DNA of 64,000 nt, taken from Smallanthus sonchifolius (Eukaryota; Streptophyta; Magnoliopsida; Asterales; Asteraceae). The stretch lies in NCBI GenBank assembly GCA_023525975.1, contig CM042030.1, positions 32,048,350-32,112,349 on the forward strand. The letters run 5' to 3'. Below the pieces are notes generated by a model, which saw nothing but the letters and a program-made list of their open reading frames with translations, was not told where the DNA came from and did not search any database. Every line of letters starts with the position of its first letter. The stretch's first letter is position 1. This document shows, one piece after another, positions 1-10,985 of the stretch. The position numbers were made by a program, and so were the translations under genes.

Positions 1-249
1 TACATTTCAGGTAAAGAAAGGAAGGGTCGTGCGAAGGCGTGATGGTTACCCGGCAAGCGACTGACATCCCACTCTTAATTGTTAAGAAAATGTTGTCTTT
101 TTAATTGTTAAGACTTCCGCTGTTATGTTATGTATTTGAATGATGTTTGTGTTCACTACTCTCGAATGTTGCTAATTTAAGTTCTGTATTTATGACTATG
201 TTTATGAGTAAATCCAAAAACTGAGGTTACCCGGGAAAGGGGCCTTACA
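1..249 (+). repeat. 3' end of the 5' LTR of Gy-A (family A)
   Basis: The first 249 bases match the last 250 bases of the complete family A solo LTR ending at 33492 with few differences, down to the terminal GGGGCCTTACA. The LTR ends in CA at 249 and the primer-binding site follows at once. Most of this LTR lies outside the window. Confidence 0.92.
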
Positions 250-252
250 AGT

Positions 253-264
253 TGGTATCATAGC
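253..264 (+). promoter_or_regulatory. Primer-binding site of Gy-A
   Basis: TGGTATCATAGC sits three bases after the LTR end and differs by one base from the plant initiator-methionine tRNA complement TGGTATCAGAGC. Minus-strand cDNA synthesis would start here. The mismatch is probably decay. Confidence 0.85.
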
Positions 265-593
265 AATAGTTTGAGAGATTCAGACATTTGGACTCAAGCT
301 GATTATGGGACCAACGCACGGATGTCAGTATGGGTAACCAACGCCAACGCCAGCATGGTAAGTAAGTACCAAAGTTAATGCACTTGGATAAGAATAGAAA
401 CCTTAGCTTAGAACAAATAGATGTCAATGTCACAACCGATTTGAAGAGTTTTGAACCCGAAAAGCAATGTAAATTAGTAATCACAAACCGGTCACTATAA
501 TTAATAATTTACCTTGGTCGTACTGTTCCAAACTATGATCTGAAGAAATGACATTGGTGTATTCCCTTTATAACTGTCCGGAAACTAAGAACT
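265..593 (+). other. Untranslated leader of Gy-A
   Basis: This stretch lies between the primer-binding site and the gag ATG at 594. I see no gene, array or strong secondary structure in it. Confidence 0.6.
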
Positions 594-2071
594 ATGGCTG
601 GTGGAGGGAGGACCGGACGCCGAGGCGGTCGCACTGAACGAGTAAGTAGACCTCCGTTGAATCATAGGCTTGAAGAGGAAGAGAGTGTGCACGCAGAACA
701 CACTGAGAGTGTGCACGCAGAACACACTGAGAGTGTACACGAAACAGATGTGACCCCAACTGGAAACGACAATCAAGGGACTATACAGTTGGAACCCGAG
801 GTCAGGGATGCTATTGCCCGTGAGGTTGCACTCACTCTGAAGAAAGTATTGACTGATCTACTATCCGAAGCACTAAAGAAAAGTAGAGAGGAGGATGAAG
901 GAGACCATGAAGAGCAAGTGTATGACAGTGATGGGGATGAAGTAAAGGTGGGATCAAGCAATCGTGGGTGTACTTACAAAGGTTTCAAGGACGGAGACCC
1001 ACCCAAGTTCGATGGGAACAAGGATTCAGTGGCTACATTCGAATGGATTGAGAGGATGAACGCTGTAATCAACATCAGCGAATGTCGACCAGACCAGGCT
1101 GTTAAGTATGTTGCTCATTCTTTCACCAATGAGGCACTAAGTTGGTGGAGGAACATTCAGAGGACAAAGACGCCAAACTCTCTTGCCAGAATGACATGGG
1201 AAGACCTGAAGAAGCTGATAATCCAAAAGTTCTGTCCCCAGAAAGAAATTGATCGAGTGGAAAATGAATTCCTAAACTTTATGGCTGGCAACAAGACTCA
1301 TCGCCAGTATACTTCTAGGTTCAATGAGCTAGCTCACCTGGTACCCCACCTGGTGGAGACAGAAGAATGAATGATTAAGTACTATGTGAAGGGCCTACCT
1401 CAAAGGTTCCGTGTCCATGTGAAAGCTAACCTACCCTCGACCTTCGAGTCGGTAGTAAATATGAGCGGAATCGTCTACGATGATTAGGCCAATGAGGACC
1501 CGACACCTGAGACACAAAAGAGAAAGTGGGAGAACCCGTCTAGAGGCACCGGAAAAAGGAATGTAGCAACTTAAATTAAGAAACCAAGGTCGGATGAATA
1601 TGAAACATGCAATAAATGTGGAAGGCAACATCTTGGCGAGTGTCGAATCGGCAACACCACATGCTATAAGTGCGGGAAGTTGGGGCACTTCTCCCGAGAA
1701 TGCGTAAAAAATGTCAAGTGTCAAGTATGTGGATTGTTTGGACATCTGACAAAGAACTGCAGGAAGGCCGACCAATCTGGTTCGGGAAAAGAAAGGGAAC
1801 AGGAACAACAAAAGGCAAGGACTCGGGCCTATGCCTTAACTAAGGAAGAAGCAAGAGGAAACCCCGATGTCGTGTCAGGTACGTTTCTAGTAATAGATGA
1901 ACATGCTGCTATTTTATTTGACTCTGGTGCTAGTAAAAGCTTTATATCAAATGCATTTAGTCGTAAACTGGATTGCACTATCAACTCCATAGTAAAGTCC
2001 TTTAGCGTACAAACTGCCGTTGGTAAAAATTCGGTAGTATTCCAAGTAACAGAGGATTGCATCATAGAAAT
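594..2071 (+). pseudogene. gag-pol: Gy-A gag and start of protease
   Basis: Gag begins at ATG 594 with a basic Gly/Arg-rich N-terminus, then a short internal repeat (ESVHAEHT, twice and a half), an acidic stretch and the retrotransposon gag core (AALSWW-like segment ALSWWRNIQ). Three CCHC zinc knuckles follow at about 1610-1770 (CNKCGRQHLGEC, CYKCGKLGHFSREC, CQVCGLFGHLTKNC), which would bind the element RNA. The protease motif FDSGASKSF is at about 1918. One frame is kept throughout but holds TGA at 1368 (from CGA), TAG near 1485 (from CAG) and TAA near 1573 (from CAA). The frame is cut at 2071 by Cop-E and continues at 21039. Confidence 0.92.
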
Positions 2072-2172
2072 TGTTAGGACATAGTTTGTAATGACAAAAG
2101 CTTGTAATAGTTAGATCTTATGTCTTTATGTTTTTGTTATGTAAAAGTCACTAAGTGTTTATTCAAGTTTAC

Positions 2173-2282
2173 CTGTTCGCCTGGTCTAACAGAGGCGAAC
2201 TTAATAAGTTCGCTTAAGTCTATCTGAGGCGAACTTGTTAAGTTCGCTTAGTCTGTTAGAGGCGAACTTAATAAGTTCGCTT
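2173..2282 (+). repeat. Palindrome array GCGAACTT-NNN-AAGTTCGC in Cop-E 5' LTR
   Basis: Three 19-bp palindromes plus one half-site, spaced about 33 bp, with loops alternating between AAT and GTT. The array ends about 20 bp upstream of the TATA box. Confidence 0.93.
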
Positions 2283-2299
2283 ATAGCAGGTCAGATGTC

Positions 2300-2306
2300 T
2301 ATATAA
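2300..2306 (+). promoter_or_regulatory. TATA box of Cop-E 5' LTR
   Basis: TATATAA in the context TGTCTATATAAGTG, conserved in the 3' LTR (20787-20793) and, reversed, in the solo LTR near 52722-52733. It is the likely core promoter, with the palindrome array just upstream. Confidence 0.7.
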
Positions 2307-2546
2307 GTGTTTACAGAGTCAGTCGAATTAGAGAGAGAGAATACATAGATCAGACAGAACAGAGAATTATCTAATTGAGTTTGTAAACATCATTGTGATT
2401 TGGAATACAATAGAGAATGTTATTTACTTAATTGTCTACATTGTCTTTTCTGCGTATAAACGTTGATTCGTTGGATTCCGCACTTCGAGTTAACGTCACG
2501 TCTTATCACGAGATCGATCCGTAGAAGCGCCATGAGGACCTACAAC

Positions 2547-2559
2547 TGGGATAAGAGCT
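2547..2559 (+). promoter_or_regulatory. Decayed primer-binding site of Cop-E
   Basis: TGGGATAAGAGCT matches TGGTATCAGAGCT at 11 of 13 positions and lies two bases after the LTR end, as expected for initiator-methionine tRNA priming. Confidence 0.65.
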
Positions 2560-2908
2560 ATTGCTCATGATCTTGTTGATTCTAGACGGTTTTATATGCA
2601 AATTGACATGAAATTCGTCATTTTTGAGTTTTTCATTTCCATGGAGTTTTCAAGACTGATTCAGATCTGATTTAGTGTTTTTGAAGAGGATTTTGATGAA
2701 ATTGATCCGATAGAAAGCTTCTAATTGACAAAATACACAATCCTACGGTCCAATTTTGATTAATTCCTTCAAATCAGTGATTAATGATGATTTCAGTATG
2801 TCTCTGGTTCGCGAAAGTGGTCTGAAGTGTTCTTGATCTTGATTCTCTTACTGCAAGCGAACTTGCTGATTTGTGTGCAGGCGAACTTGTCAAGTTCGCT
2901 TCTCACAG
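2560..2908 (+). other. Cop-E leader, with palindrome at its end
   Basis: This is non-coding leader between primer site and the Tek-2 insertion point. At 2865-2901 it has a GCGAACTT half-site and one full GCGAACTT-GTC-AAGTTCGC palindrome; Tek-2 inserted seven bases after it. The leader continues at 12225. Confidence 0.7.
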
Positions 2909-3151
2909 TGTAACATTTCTGATTTTTAGTATTCATATTTCAATTCAATGTAATGAAATTTCAAGTTCTATACTCGTGCAATGTCTCAATATTTTTCCCG
3001 CGGTAAATAAAATGCAATGATTCTATACAAGTTCGCAAGTTTTACTTGATTATATGCACATAAACGCTATACAAGTAACTATATATTTCAAATTTATAAA
3101 ACCTGAAAATTCAAGGACTAAAGTTGAAAATTTATCAAGAAACCCTAGTTA

Positions 3152-3232
3152 GCACGGTCGTGCTTCGTTCTAGCACGGTCGCGCCAAGTGCCTCGGCACG
3201 ATCGCGCGGCTGGTCCAGGAACGATCGCGCCC
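3152..3232 (+). repeat. CG-rich palindrome array (GCACGRTCGYGC) in Tek-2 5' LTR
   Basis: Four 12-bp near-palindromes (GCACGGTCGTGC, GCACGGTCGCGC, GCACGATCGCGC, ACGATCGCGC) stand 21-23 bp apart. The 3' LTR holds the same array with one unit fewer and a second larger array. Confidence 0.88.
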
Positions 3233-3755
3233 GGTTCCTATAATTTTTAGATTTTAATCAGTAAATGTTTCAGATTTTATAAAAATATGTTTTCTGTATT
3301 TAAAAATAGATTAAAAGTTTAATCTTGGCATAAATGTAATTTATTGAAAAGTTTATAAAAATTAAATTTATATTTATCATCTTACACTTAAATGATATTT
3401 TAAATAATTAAGTTACAATGATGACTTATTTACTTTACATTTTAAATCAAAATCGTTTTATTTATTTATACTTAATTACAATTAATATTGACATTATTTC
3501 ATAAACTATAGTTATACACTTATTTATTTAATTCAAACCTAATTAAATTGTTTCAAACATATTTTACCTCAAACTTTATATATTTTATTCAATCCTTTTT
3601 AAATACAAACCAATGGTTTTATATACAAATCCAACTTTCATTTTTAAACTTTATACATCTATATGATTCAATGCATATTACTATTTAGGTTAAAGTGTGC
3701 TTTTCAAGGATCTTTTTGCTATCTATATTCCTTGATAGCTTCACTTCCATACCAA

Positions 3756-4227
3756 GTGAGTATTCACAACCCCTTTTACTCTTTTACACTTTTGGGGTGG
3801 AACATGAACTCTATACTCATTACACATTACACATTTACATTTACACAAACTATACAAGTGCAAAAAAAATCCTATTTACATACATGTGTGCAAAAATTTG
3901 AGCTTTGTGCCCGAGTGCTAGGTGTGTTTAACCTTTGTATGCTCTTATGTGCAATCATTAACTATACAAGCCGACGGTTTTCAATGATGGATCTATTGAG
4001 TCTGACAAACCCACCCATGGTACGCGGTGATTGAAACCGACAATACACTTTGTTTTGCATGCTAGTTACAAGGTTTGATTGTACATTTGGTTACACAATA
4101 GTTACTCCCCATGAACGCCTTATTTATCATGTCATGTAAAGGATTTGTTTTCAACTATATGCTATCTATATACAACTGTGTTATACTCACCAACTTTTTA
4201 GTTGACTTTATTTTATTCATGTTTCAG
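3756..4227 (+). promoter_or_regulatory. Predicted intron within Tek-2 5' LTR
   Basis: A donor AA|GTGAGT at 3756 and an acceptor ATGTTTCAG|G at 4225-4227 enclose 472 nt of AT-rich sequence. The acceptor is preceded by ACTCACCAAC and GTTGAC, a layout repeated in Tek-3, in reverse in Tek-4 and partly in family A. The signals are visible; splicing is inferred. Confidence 0.5.
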
Positions 4228-4460
4228 GCCCCAATATGTGAGATTGATTCAAGACGTGTTCAACATAGGATTTGGACTTAGCAAAATAAATCAAGAATTT
4301 TATGACTTGTTTATGTTTCTTGTTTGAATTTGATCTTGTACTTGGATTTATTGTAATACAAATTTGACTTTAATATATTTCAATTTAGTCAACCATGTGC
4401 TATGAACAGTCTTACATGTCCCGCCCCGATGATTCCGCCATCGGTCGGGGTGTGACAGAT

Positions 4461-4472
4461 TGGTATCAGAGC
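4461..4472 (+). promoter_or_regulatory. Primer-binding site of Tek-2
   Basis: A perfect TGGTATCAGAGC three bases after the LTR end. An imperfect hairpin follows (TTATAG...TAGG with CCTA..CTATAA, about 4477-4522), shared with Tek-3. Confidence 0.92.
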
Positions 4473-4831
4473 CTTGGTTATAGGGATTTAGGTTATTAGA
4501 CATCTTGACCTAGACTATAACTTTAGGACACCCACTTATGTTATGCTTCATGATTTTGTGCTATGTGCTACATGCTATGTGCTACATGCTTACCATGATT
4601 AATTATTATTATATTTGCTACCTTTTTTGTTAGAAATGCATGACTTATTAGGATATTCTTAAATAATAATTAAATAAATAACATCCTTTCCTATGGCCTA
4701 AACCTCTTATTATTCTTATCTTCTTTTTCTATCTTTATCCTTTCTAAGCATGTGGAAAATTCTTGAAGCAAAAATCTTTAAATAAAATTTTTATTTCTTC
4801 GTTGAGGTTTTTAAACTTGTTAAATTATTTG

Positions 4832-4990
4832 AGGACACATGCAATCTGGAAGGGTGACACCTGTATTTTGGGTTTTCTGTCTAGGAAAGCATTTCGCATA
4901 AATCCCAATCAACCGAGGGACCCGTATGCTTTCCTGGGAACTCCCGAGATGAGTGTTTACCTATAGGCTAAAGCATGTCTCCTTGAAAAT
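4832..4990 (+). other. Conserved leader module of Tek-2 with 10-bp stem
   Basis: This part of the leader (4473-5166) is about 90% identical by eye to 42822-42979 in Tek-3 although most surrounding leader has diverged. It contains AGGAAAGCAT (4883-4892) and its exact inverse ATGCTTTCCT (4926-4935). It may be an RNA packaging or translation element; function is inferred. The rest of the leader shows nothing else. Confidence 0.65.
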
Positions 4991-5166
4991 TATATGAGTT
5001 TAAATTAACCTTAATATGCCTTAGTATTCAAGTGAATTTTTGTCACTTTTGAGTACAATCCAAACTATGATTATCTATCTTTTATTTTGTTATCTCATTC
5101 TATTAAATCCTAGCAATTCTCATAAGTTCTTACAATCTCTCTTGTCTTGTGTTTCAAATCTGTAGA

Positions 5167-8100
5167 ATGCCTCCTCGTCGTGCTCCCGCCGCTAACGCCA
5201 ACTCCGACATTGCTGCTATTCTTACTCAATTGGTGACACAACTCACCCAAGCCAATGGTGCCACTAATGGCAATGGAAGCAATAGTGGTAATAATGGTGG
5301 TAATGGTGGAAATGGTGGTAATCCATCCCAATGCACCTTCAAGCACTTCAATTCGTGCAATCCCCTAAAGTTTTATGGAACCGAAGGAGCTACCGGACTC
5401 CTCCAATGGTTCGAAAGTATTGAGAATACATTTCTCAATAGTGACTGTCCCGACAACCTCCGTGTTCGTCATGCTACTAGTGTCCTTCAAAAGTGGGCAC
5501 TTACATGGTAGAATGGGGAGAAAAGGAATAGGGGTGTTGATGTAGCTATGGCCTTACCTTGGGATGAGGTCAAAAGGCTTATGACCGAGGAGTTCTGTCC
5601 TCGCAATGAAGTGAAGAAGTTAGAGGCCGAATTTTGGGATCTTGCCCAAGATAGTGGGGAACACTTGGCTTACACAACTCGGTTCCATGAATTGAGTCTT
5701 CTTGTGCCCCACATGGTCACTCCATTATCTCGTTGCATCGAAAAGTACATTGGTGGGCTACCAAGACAAATTCAAGATACTGTCTTAGGTAGAAATCCTG
5801 CTACTTTGGAAGATGCCATCCGCCTGTCTGCTACCCTAACCGATAATCATGTTAAAGCTGGAACTCTTACCAAAAAGGGTTCTAAGAAAGTTGCTGAAAC
5901 CGTAACCCCTCCTAACCACACCAAAGAAGCTACAACCGAGCCCTCTCGCAACACTAGAAAGAGGAAGGTTAGAAATTTTGCTGTGGTTACTCCTGCTGTT
6001 CCCGTGAACCAAGCTGCACCTATGGTTCAAGCACCAGTCAAAAAGCCATATGGTGGAATTTACCCACTTTGTGCCACCTGCAACTATCATCATCCCCAAA
6101 ACATCCCATGTCGCCTTTGTACTTATTGTGGGAGATATGGTCATACGGTTAATGTTTGTAGGACCAAAGCCCTTACGGGCCAAGTCAACCCTCCAAACCA
6201 AACCGTACCTCAAGTGGCTAATCAAGGTGCTCCCGCCATTGCTAATGGGCGTGCTTGTTATGAGTGTGGTGACCCGAATCATTTTCGTAATCTATGTCCA
6301 AGGCTCGCAAATACTAGACAAGGTGGAGCTCGTGGGCGTGCTTTCAACATTAACGCCAACGAAGCTCAAGCCAACAACGACGTGGTTAATGGTACGTTCC
6401 TTGTTAATAGTCAATATGCCTCCATTTTGTTCGATACCGGTGCCGATAAAAGTTTTGTGTCACTTAATTTTGAGCCTTTACTTGCAAAGACACGATCCCA
6501 ATTAGAGAAAACCTTCACCGTTGAAATAGCAAATGGTGACTCCCTTACAATTGAGTCTATTATCTATGATTGCTCTTTAGAACTTAATGATCATGCATTC
6601 CCAATCAATCTTTTTCCAATGCCACTAGGAAGCTTTGACATTATCATAGGTATGGATTGGCTATCAAATCATCATGCCGAAGTTATTTGCTTTGAAAAGT
6701 GCATCCGAATTCCGCTACCTTCGGGAGAAACCTTAAGGGTTTTTGGTGAAAAACCTTGCAAGGGTCTTAAATTGATGTCTTGTACTACTGCTCAAAAGTA
6801 CTTGCGAAAGAAGTACATCGCCTTCCTAGCTCATATTGTTCAAAAGGATGTCAAGGAAAAGAGTATCCAAGACATTCCCATTATTCGAGATTTTCCCGAA
6901 GTGTTTCCTAAAGATTTATCCGGTCTTCCTCCCGTTCGTCAAGTCGAGTTCCGTATTGATCTCATGCCCGGAGCTAACCCTGTTGCTAGAGCTCCTTATC
7001 GTCTTGCACCTTCCGAAATGCAAGAGCTCGCAAGTCAACTTCAAGAACTCTCCGATAAAGGGTTCATTCGCCCGAGTCATTCACCGTGGGGTGCACCCGT
7101 CTTATTTGTAAAGAAGAAGGATGGATCATTTCGCATGTGTATTGACTATCGCGAACTCAATAAGCTTACTATCAAGAATCGCTATCCTTTGCCTAGAATC
7201 GATGATCTCTTTGATCAACTTCAATTCTCGAAGATTGATCTTCGATCTGGTTATCATCAGCTCCGTGTTCAAGAAGATGACATTCCTAAGACTGCTTTCC
7301 GAACAAGGTATGGTCATTACGAGTTCATGGTTATGCCTTTTGGATTAACCAATGCACCCGTAGTTTTCATGGACCTCATGAATCGTGTGTGCAAACCGTA
7401 CCTTGATAGATTCGTGATCGTTTTCATTGACGATATCTTAATCTATTCCAAGACTAAAGCCGACCATGAAGAACACCTTAGATTGGTTTTGGACCTTTTA
7501 AAGAAAGAACAACTATATGCCAAGTTCTCCAAATGTGAATTTTGGTTAAAAGAAGTTCAATTTCTTGGTCACATTGTCAACGACAAGGGTATTCATGTTG
7601 ATCCTGCTAAGATTGAAACAGTTAAGAATTGGAATGCCCCGAAGACTCCTACCGAAGTTCGTTCGTTCCTTGGTCTTGCGGGTTATTATCGTCGTTTCAT
7701 CTCAAACTTCTCAAAGATTGCTGTCCCTCTTACCGCCTTGACCCATAAGGGTAAAGCTTATGAATGGGGACCGAAGCAAGAAGAAGCTTTCCAAACTCTT
7801 AAGCAAAAGTTGTGCAATGCTCCCATCTTGACTCTCCCCGATGGAAATGATGAACTAGTTGTCTATTGTGATGCTTCTAACCAAGGTCTTGGTTGTGTCC
7901 TCATGCAACGAGGCAAAGTGATCGCTTATGCATCAAGACAACTCAAAATTCATGAAAAGAATTATACGACGCACGACCTCGAGTTGGGTGCGGTCGTATT
8001 CGCGTTAAAGATTTGGAGACACTACCTATATGGCACGAAATGTGTGGTATTCACCGACCACAAAAGTATTCAACATATCTTCAACCAAAAAGAACTCAAT

Positions 8101-9690
8101 ATGAGGCAACGACGTTGGGTCGAACTCCTTAACGACTACGACTGCGAGATTCGTTACCATCCCGGCAAAGCGAATGTTGTAGCCGATGCTTTGAGTCGAA
8201 AAGACCATGTTATGCTTCATTGCGCCCGTATTCAATCTGATATTCAAACCCGTATCCTGGAAGCTCAACACGTCTCGGTTACCGAGGGTAACATGTATGA
8301 AGAAATGTCGTGTGGTGTTGAACTTCTTCTTGAAACTAAACCCAATGGCTTACTATATTACTTGAACCGTATTTGGGTTCCCGATCGCGATGATCTCCGT
8401 GCAATTCTCATGAACGAGGCTCATAAGACTCGTTATTCTATTCATCCTGGTGCGGATAAAATGTACCAAGATCTTCGTCAGCTTTATTGGTGGCCCGGTA
8501 TGAAGAAGGACATTGCTCTTTATGTTGCCAAATGCTTAACTTGCTCCAAAGTCAAAGCCGAACATCAGCGTCCTTCTGGTTTGCTTGAACAACCGGAAAT
8601 TCCCGTGTGGAAATGGGAGAATTTAGCTATGGATTTCATTACCAAGCTCCCTCGCACCTCGAGTGGTTATGATAGTATTTGGGTGATCATTGATCGACTC
8701 ACCAAATCTGCCCACTTTTTGCCTATTCGTGAAGACTTCAAAGTGGAGAAACTTGCCCGAATTTACATTGATGAAATTGTGAGCCGTCATGGTGTTCCCT
8801 TGAACATAATATCTGATAGAGACGCTCGGTTCACTTCTCGATTTTGGCAATCTCTCCAATCTGCTCTTGGTACTCGTTTGGATTTGAGCACGGCTTACCA
8901 TCCCCAAACTGATGGCCAAACCGAGCGAACAATCCAAACTCTTGAAGACATGCTTAGAGCTTGTGTAATCGATTTTGGTGGCAATTGGGATTCACATTTA
9001 TCCCTTATTGAGTTTTCTTATAACAATAGCTACCACACAAGTATCAACATGGCTCCATTCGAAGCTCTCTATGGTCGCAAGTGTCGTTCTCCGATCTGTT
9101 GGAACGAGATTGGTGAAGCACAAATCACCGGTCCCGAGTTAATTCAAGAAACTTCCGACAAGATTATTCAAATCCGTGACAATATCCGAGTAGCAAGGAG
9201 TCGACAAAAGAGTTATGCCGACAAGCGTCGAAAACCCTTGGAATTCCAAGTCGGTGATCTCGTTCTTCTTAAGGTATCTCCATGGAAGGGTGTGATCCGT
9301 TTTGGAAAGAAAGGCAAGTTATCACCTCGTTATGTTGGTCCATTCAAAATCCTTGAAAGGATTGGGAAAGTGGCTTATAAGCTCGAGTTACCTCCATCTC
9401 TTGGCAATGTGCATCCTACATTTCATATATCTAATCTAAAGAAGTGTCTCGCTGATGAAAATCTCCATATACCGCTTGACGACGTGCGCATTGATGAAAC
9501 GATGCACTTCGTTGAGAAGCCGGTGGAAATTATGGATCGTGAAGTCAAGCAACTCAAGCGAAGTCGTATTCCTATCGTCAAAGTTCGTTGGGAGTCTAAG
9601 CGTGGTCCTGAGTACACTTGGGAACGAGAAGACCAAATGAAGCTCAAGTACCCTCATCTTTTTACTATTAATGTTGTTTCCTCTAGCTAA
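5167..9690 (+). pseudogene. gag-pol: Tek-2 gag-pol polyprotein, nearly intact
   Basis: One frame of 1507 codons starts at ATG 5167 (MPPRRA). In order: gag; a Cys/His-rich segment and a CCHC knuckle (CYECGDPNHFRNLC, near residue 364); protease FDTGADKSF (near 423); RT with VIVFIDDIL (near 752); RNase H (YCDASNQGLG, DHKS); integrase HHCC zinc domain (near 1094) and DDE core (MDFITKL, SDRDARF, HPQTDGQTE); and a C-terminal chromodomain-like segment (VEIMDREV, ending near 1500). Two defects are visible: TAG at 5509-5511 where Tek-3 has TGG, and a 12-bp in-frame deletion in RT before SKIDLRSGYHQL that removes four residues present in Tek-3. Confidence 0.96.
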
Positions 9691-9691
9691 A

Positions 9692-9724
9692 TTTCGGGAC
9701 GAAATTCTCTCAACATGGGGAGAC
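9692..9724 (+). promoter_or_regulatory. Tek-2 pre-PPT palindrome and polypurine tract
   Basis: The palindrome TTTCGGGACGAAA (9692-9704) overlaps the region just after the stop codon, followed by the polypurine tract ATGGGGAGAC (9715-9724) abutting the 3' LTR. Plus-strand DNA synthesis would be primed here. Tek-3 and Tek-4 keep the same arrangement. Confidence 0.85.
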
Positions 9725-9966
9725 TGTAACATTTCTGATTTTTAGTATTCATATTTCAATTCAATGTAATGAAATTTCAAGTTCTATACTCGTGCAATGT
9801 CTCAATATTTTTCCCGCGGTAAATAAAATGCAATGATTCTATACAAGTTCGCAAGTTTTACTCGATTATATGCATATAAACGCTATACAAGTAACTATAT
9901 ATTTCAAATTTATAAAACCTGAAAAGTCAAGGACTAAAGTTGAAAATTTATCAAGAAACCCTAGTT

Positions 9967-10062
9967 AGCACGGTCGCGCCAAGTGCCTCGGCACGATCGC
10001 GCGGCTGGTCCTGGAACGATCGCGCCCGGTTCCTAAGCACGGTCGCGCCAATCTTGGCACGG
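9967..10062 (+). repeat. CG-rich palindrome array 1 in Tek-2 3' LTR
   Basis: About five GCACGGTCGCGC-type words at 20-25 bp spacing. It lacks one unit present in the 5' LTR. Confidence 0.85.
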
Positions 10063-10675
10063 TCGTGCCTGCGAAACAGTCGAAACGTAAATGTGATTTC
10101 AAAACGCTCAATCGTTCGAATTTCAAATCCGATTACGTTTCTTTTCCTTTAACGCGAGTTATACCATTTTCAATTACTCAACGCCTCAGTTTTTCTCCAT
10201 CAATCTCGAATTCTTTCTCAAGCCATTCAAACAAAACTCGAATCTTCCTCCTGGAACCCAAATTCTCCCGATCAAGAGAGGATTTATCATCTCCCGGCTC
10301 TCTCCAAGACTCTGGACTCTCTGGCCTAGCCGGAATCGCAGTCGAAGTCACCGGAAACCTTTACCTCCGTCGCCGGAACTCATCTCTGCCGTTCTTCATC
10401 GATTCGTTACGTTTCAGGGTAAGTATACTCTCCATCTCACTCATTTCAGTAACATTATCAAAAGCCCTCATTCAATTTGGGCTTCCATTATAGAATTCGA
10501 TCAGAATCAGAAATCATATTTTAATAAAAATGATTTAATCGAACCCATGCTTGAACTCGATTTCCATACAATTAAGTTATATGAAAAGACTCTTAATAAC
10601 CCATTAATCAAAAGCCCTAACAATTCCTGTGTTCAAAATACAAGAAACTCTCGATTCGTGTCTGATTTGGAATAG

Positions 10676-10985
10676 ACACGGTCGCGCTAATCATCTAGCG
10701 CGGCCGTGCCTCGTTTAGCACGGTCGTGTCGACTAGCAGCGCGGTCGTGTCGACTAGCAGCGCGGTCGTGTCATCCGTCCAGACCTTGTCATGCCCTTTG
10801 GGCTAGTCTCTGTTGTGTCTAAAAATCATAGACGCGACCGTGCCGGGCTAAGGCACGGTCGTGCCTGATGACTTGTCTAGATTGTGCTCCTGATTGATGA
10901 ACCCGGTCGCGCCCCGACTAGCGCGGTCGCGCCCGTGGCTTGAGCACGATCGTGCCCTTCCGAGGCACGGTCGTGCTAGACTCAG
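10676..10985 (+). repeat. CG-rich palindrome array 2 in Tek-2 3' LTR
   Basis: Roughly a dozen variants such as GCACGGTCGTGC, GCGCGGTCGTGTC, GCGCGGTCGCGCC and GCACGATCGTGC in 300 bp, on both strands. Part is a direct tandem repeat (GACTAGCAGCGCGGTCGTGTC twice). Absent from the 5' LTR because of its deletion. Confidence 0.88.

Larger units (their letters stand above)
2072..2544 (+). repeat. 5' LTR of Cop-E
   Basis: The 473-bp LTR has TG/CA termini. It carries GCGAACTT palindromes upstream of a TATATAA box at 2300-2306. Compared with the 3' LTR it lacks 19 bp that remove one half of the first palindrome. A third copy stands alone at 52499-52974 on the minus strand. Confidence 0.95.
2909..4457 (+). 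repeat. 5' LTR of Tek-2, internally deleted
   Basis: It is 1549 bp against 2495 bp for the 3' LTR. The missing part corresponds to about 10036-11002 of the 3' copy, with a TA microhomology at the join. It has one extra 21-bp unit of the CG-rich palindrome array. The lost part contains the leader-like sequence with a GTAAGT donor, so transcription or leader processing from this LTR is probably impaired. Confidence 0.93.

Noticed and set aside
3663..4034. Open frame of 123 codons, repeated at 11425-11796
   Set aside because: It lies inside the Tek-2 LTR and recurs only because the LTR does; hydrophobic low-complexity product, no domain.
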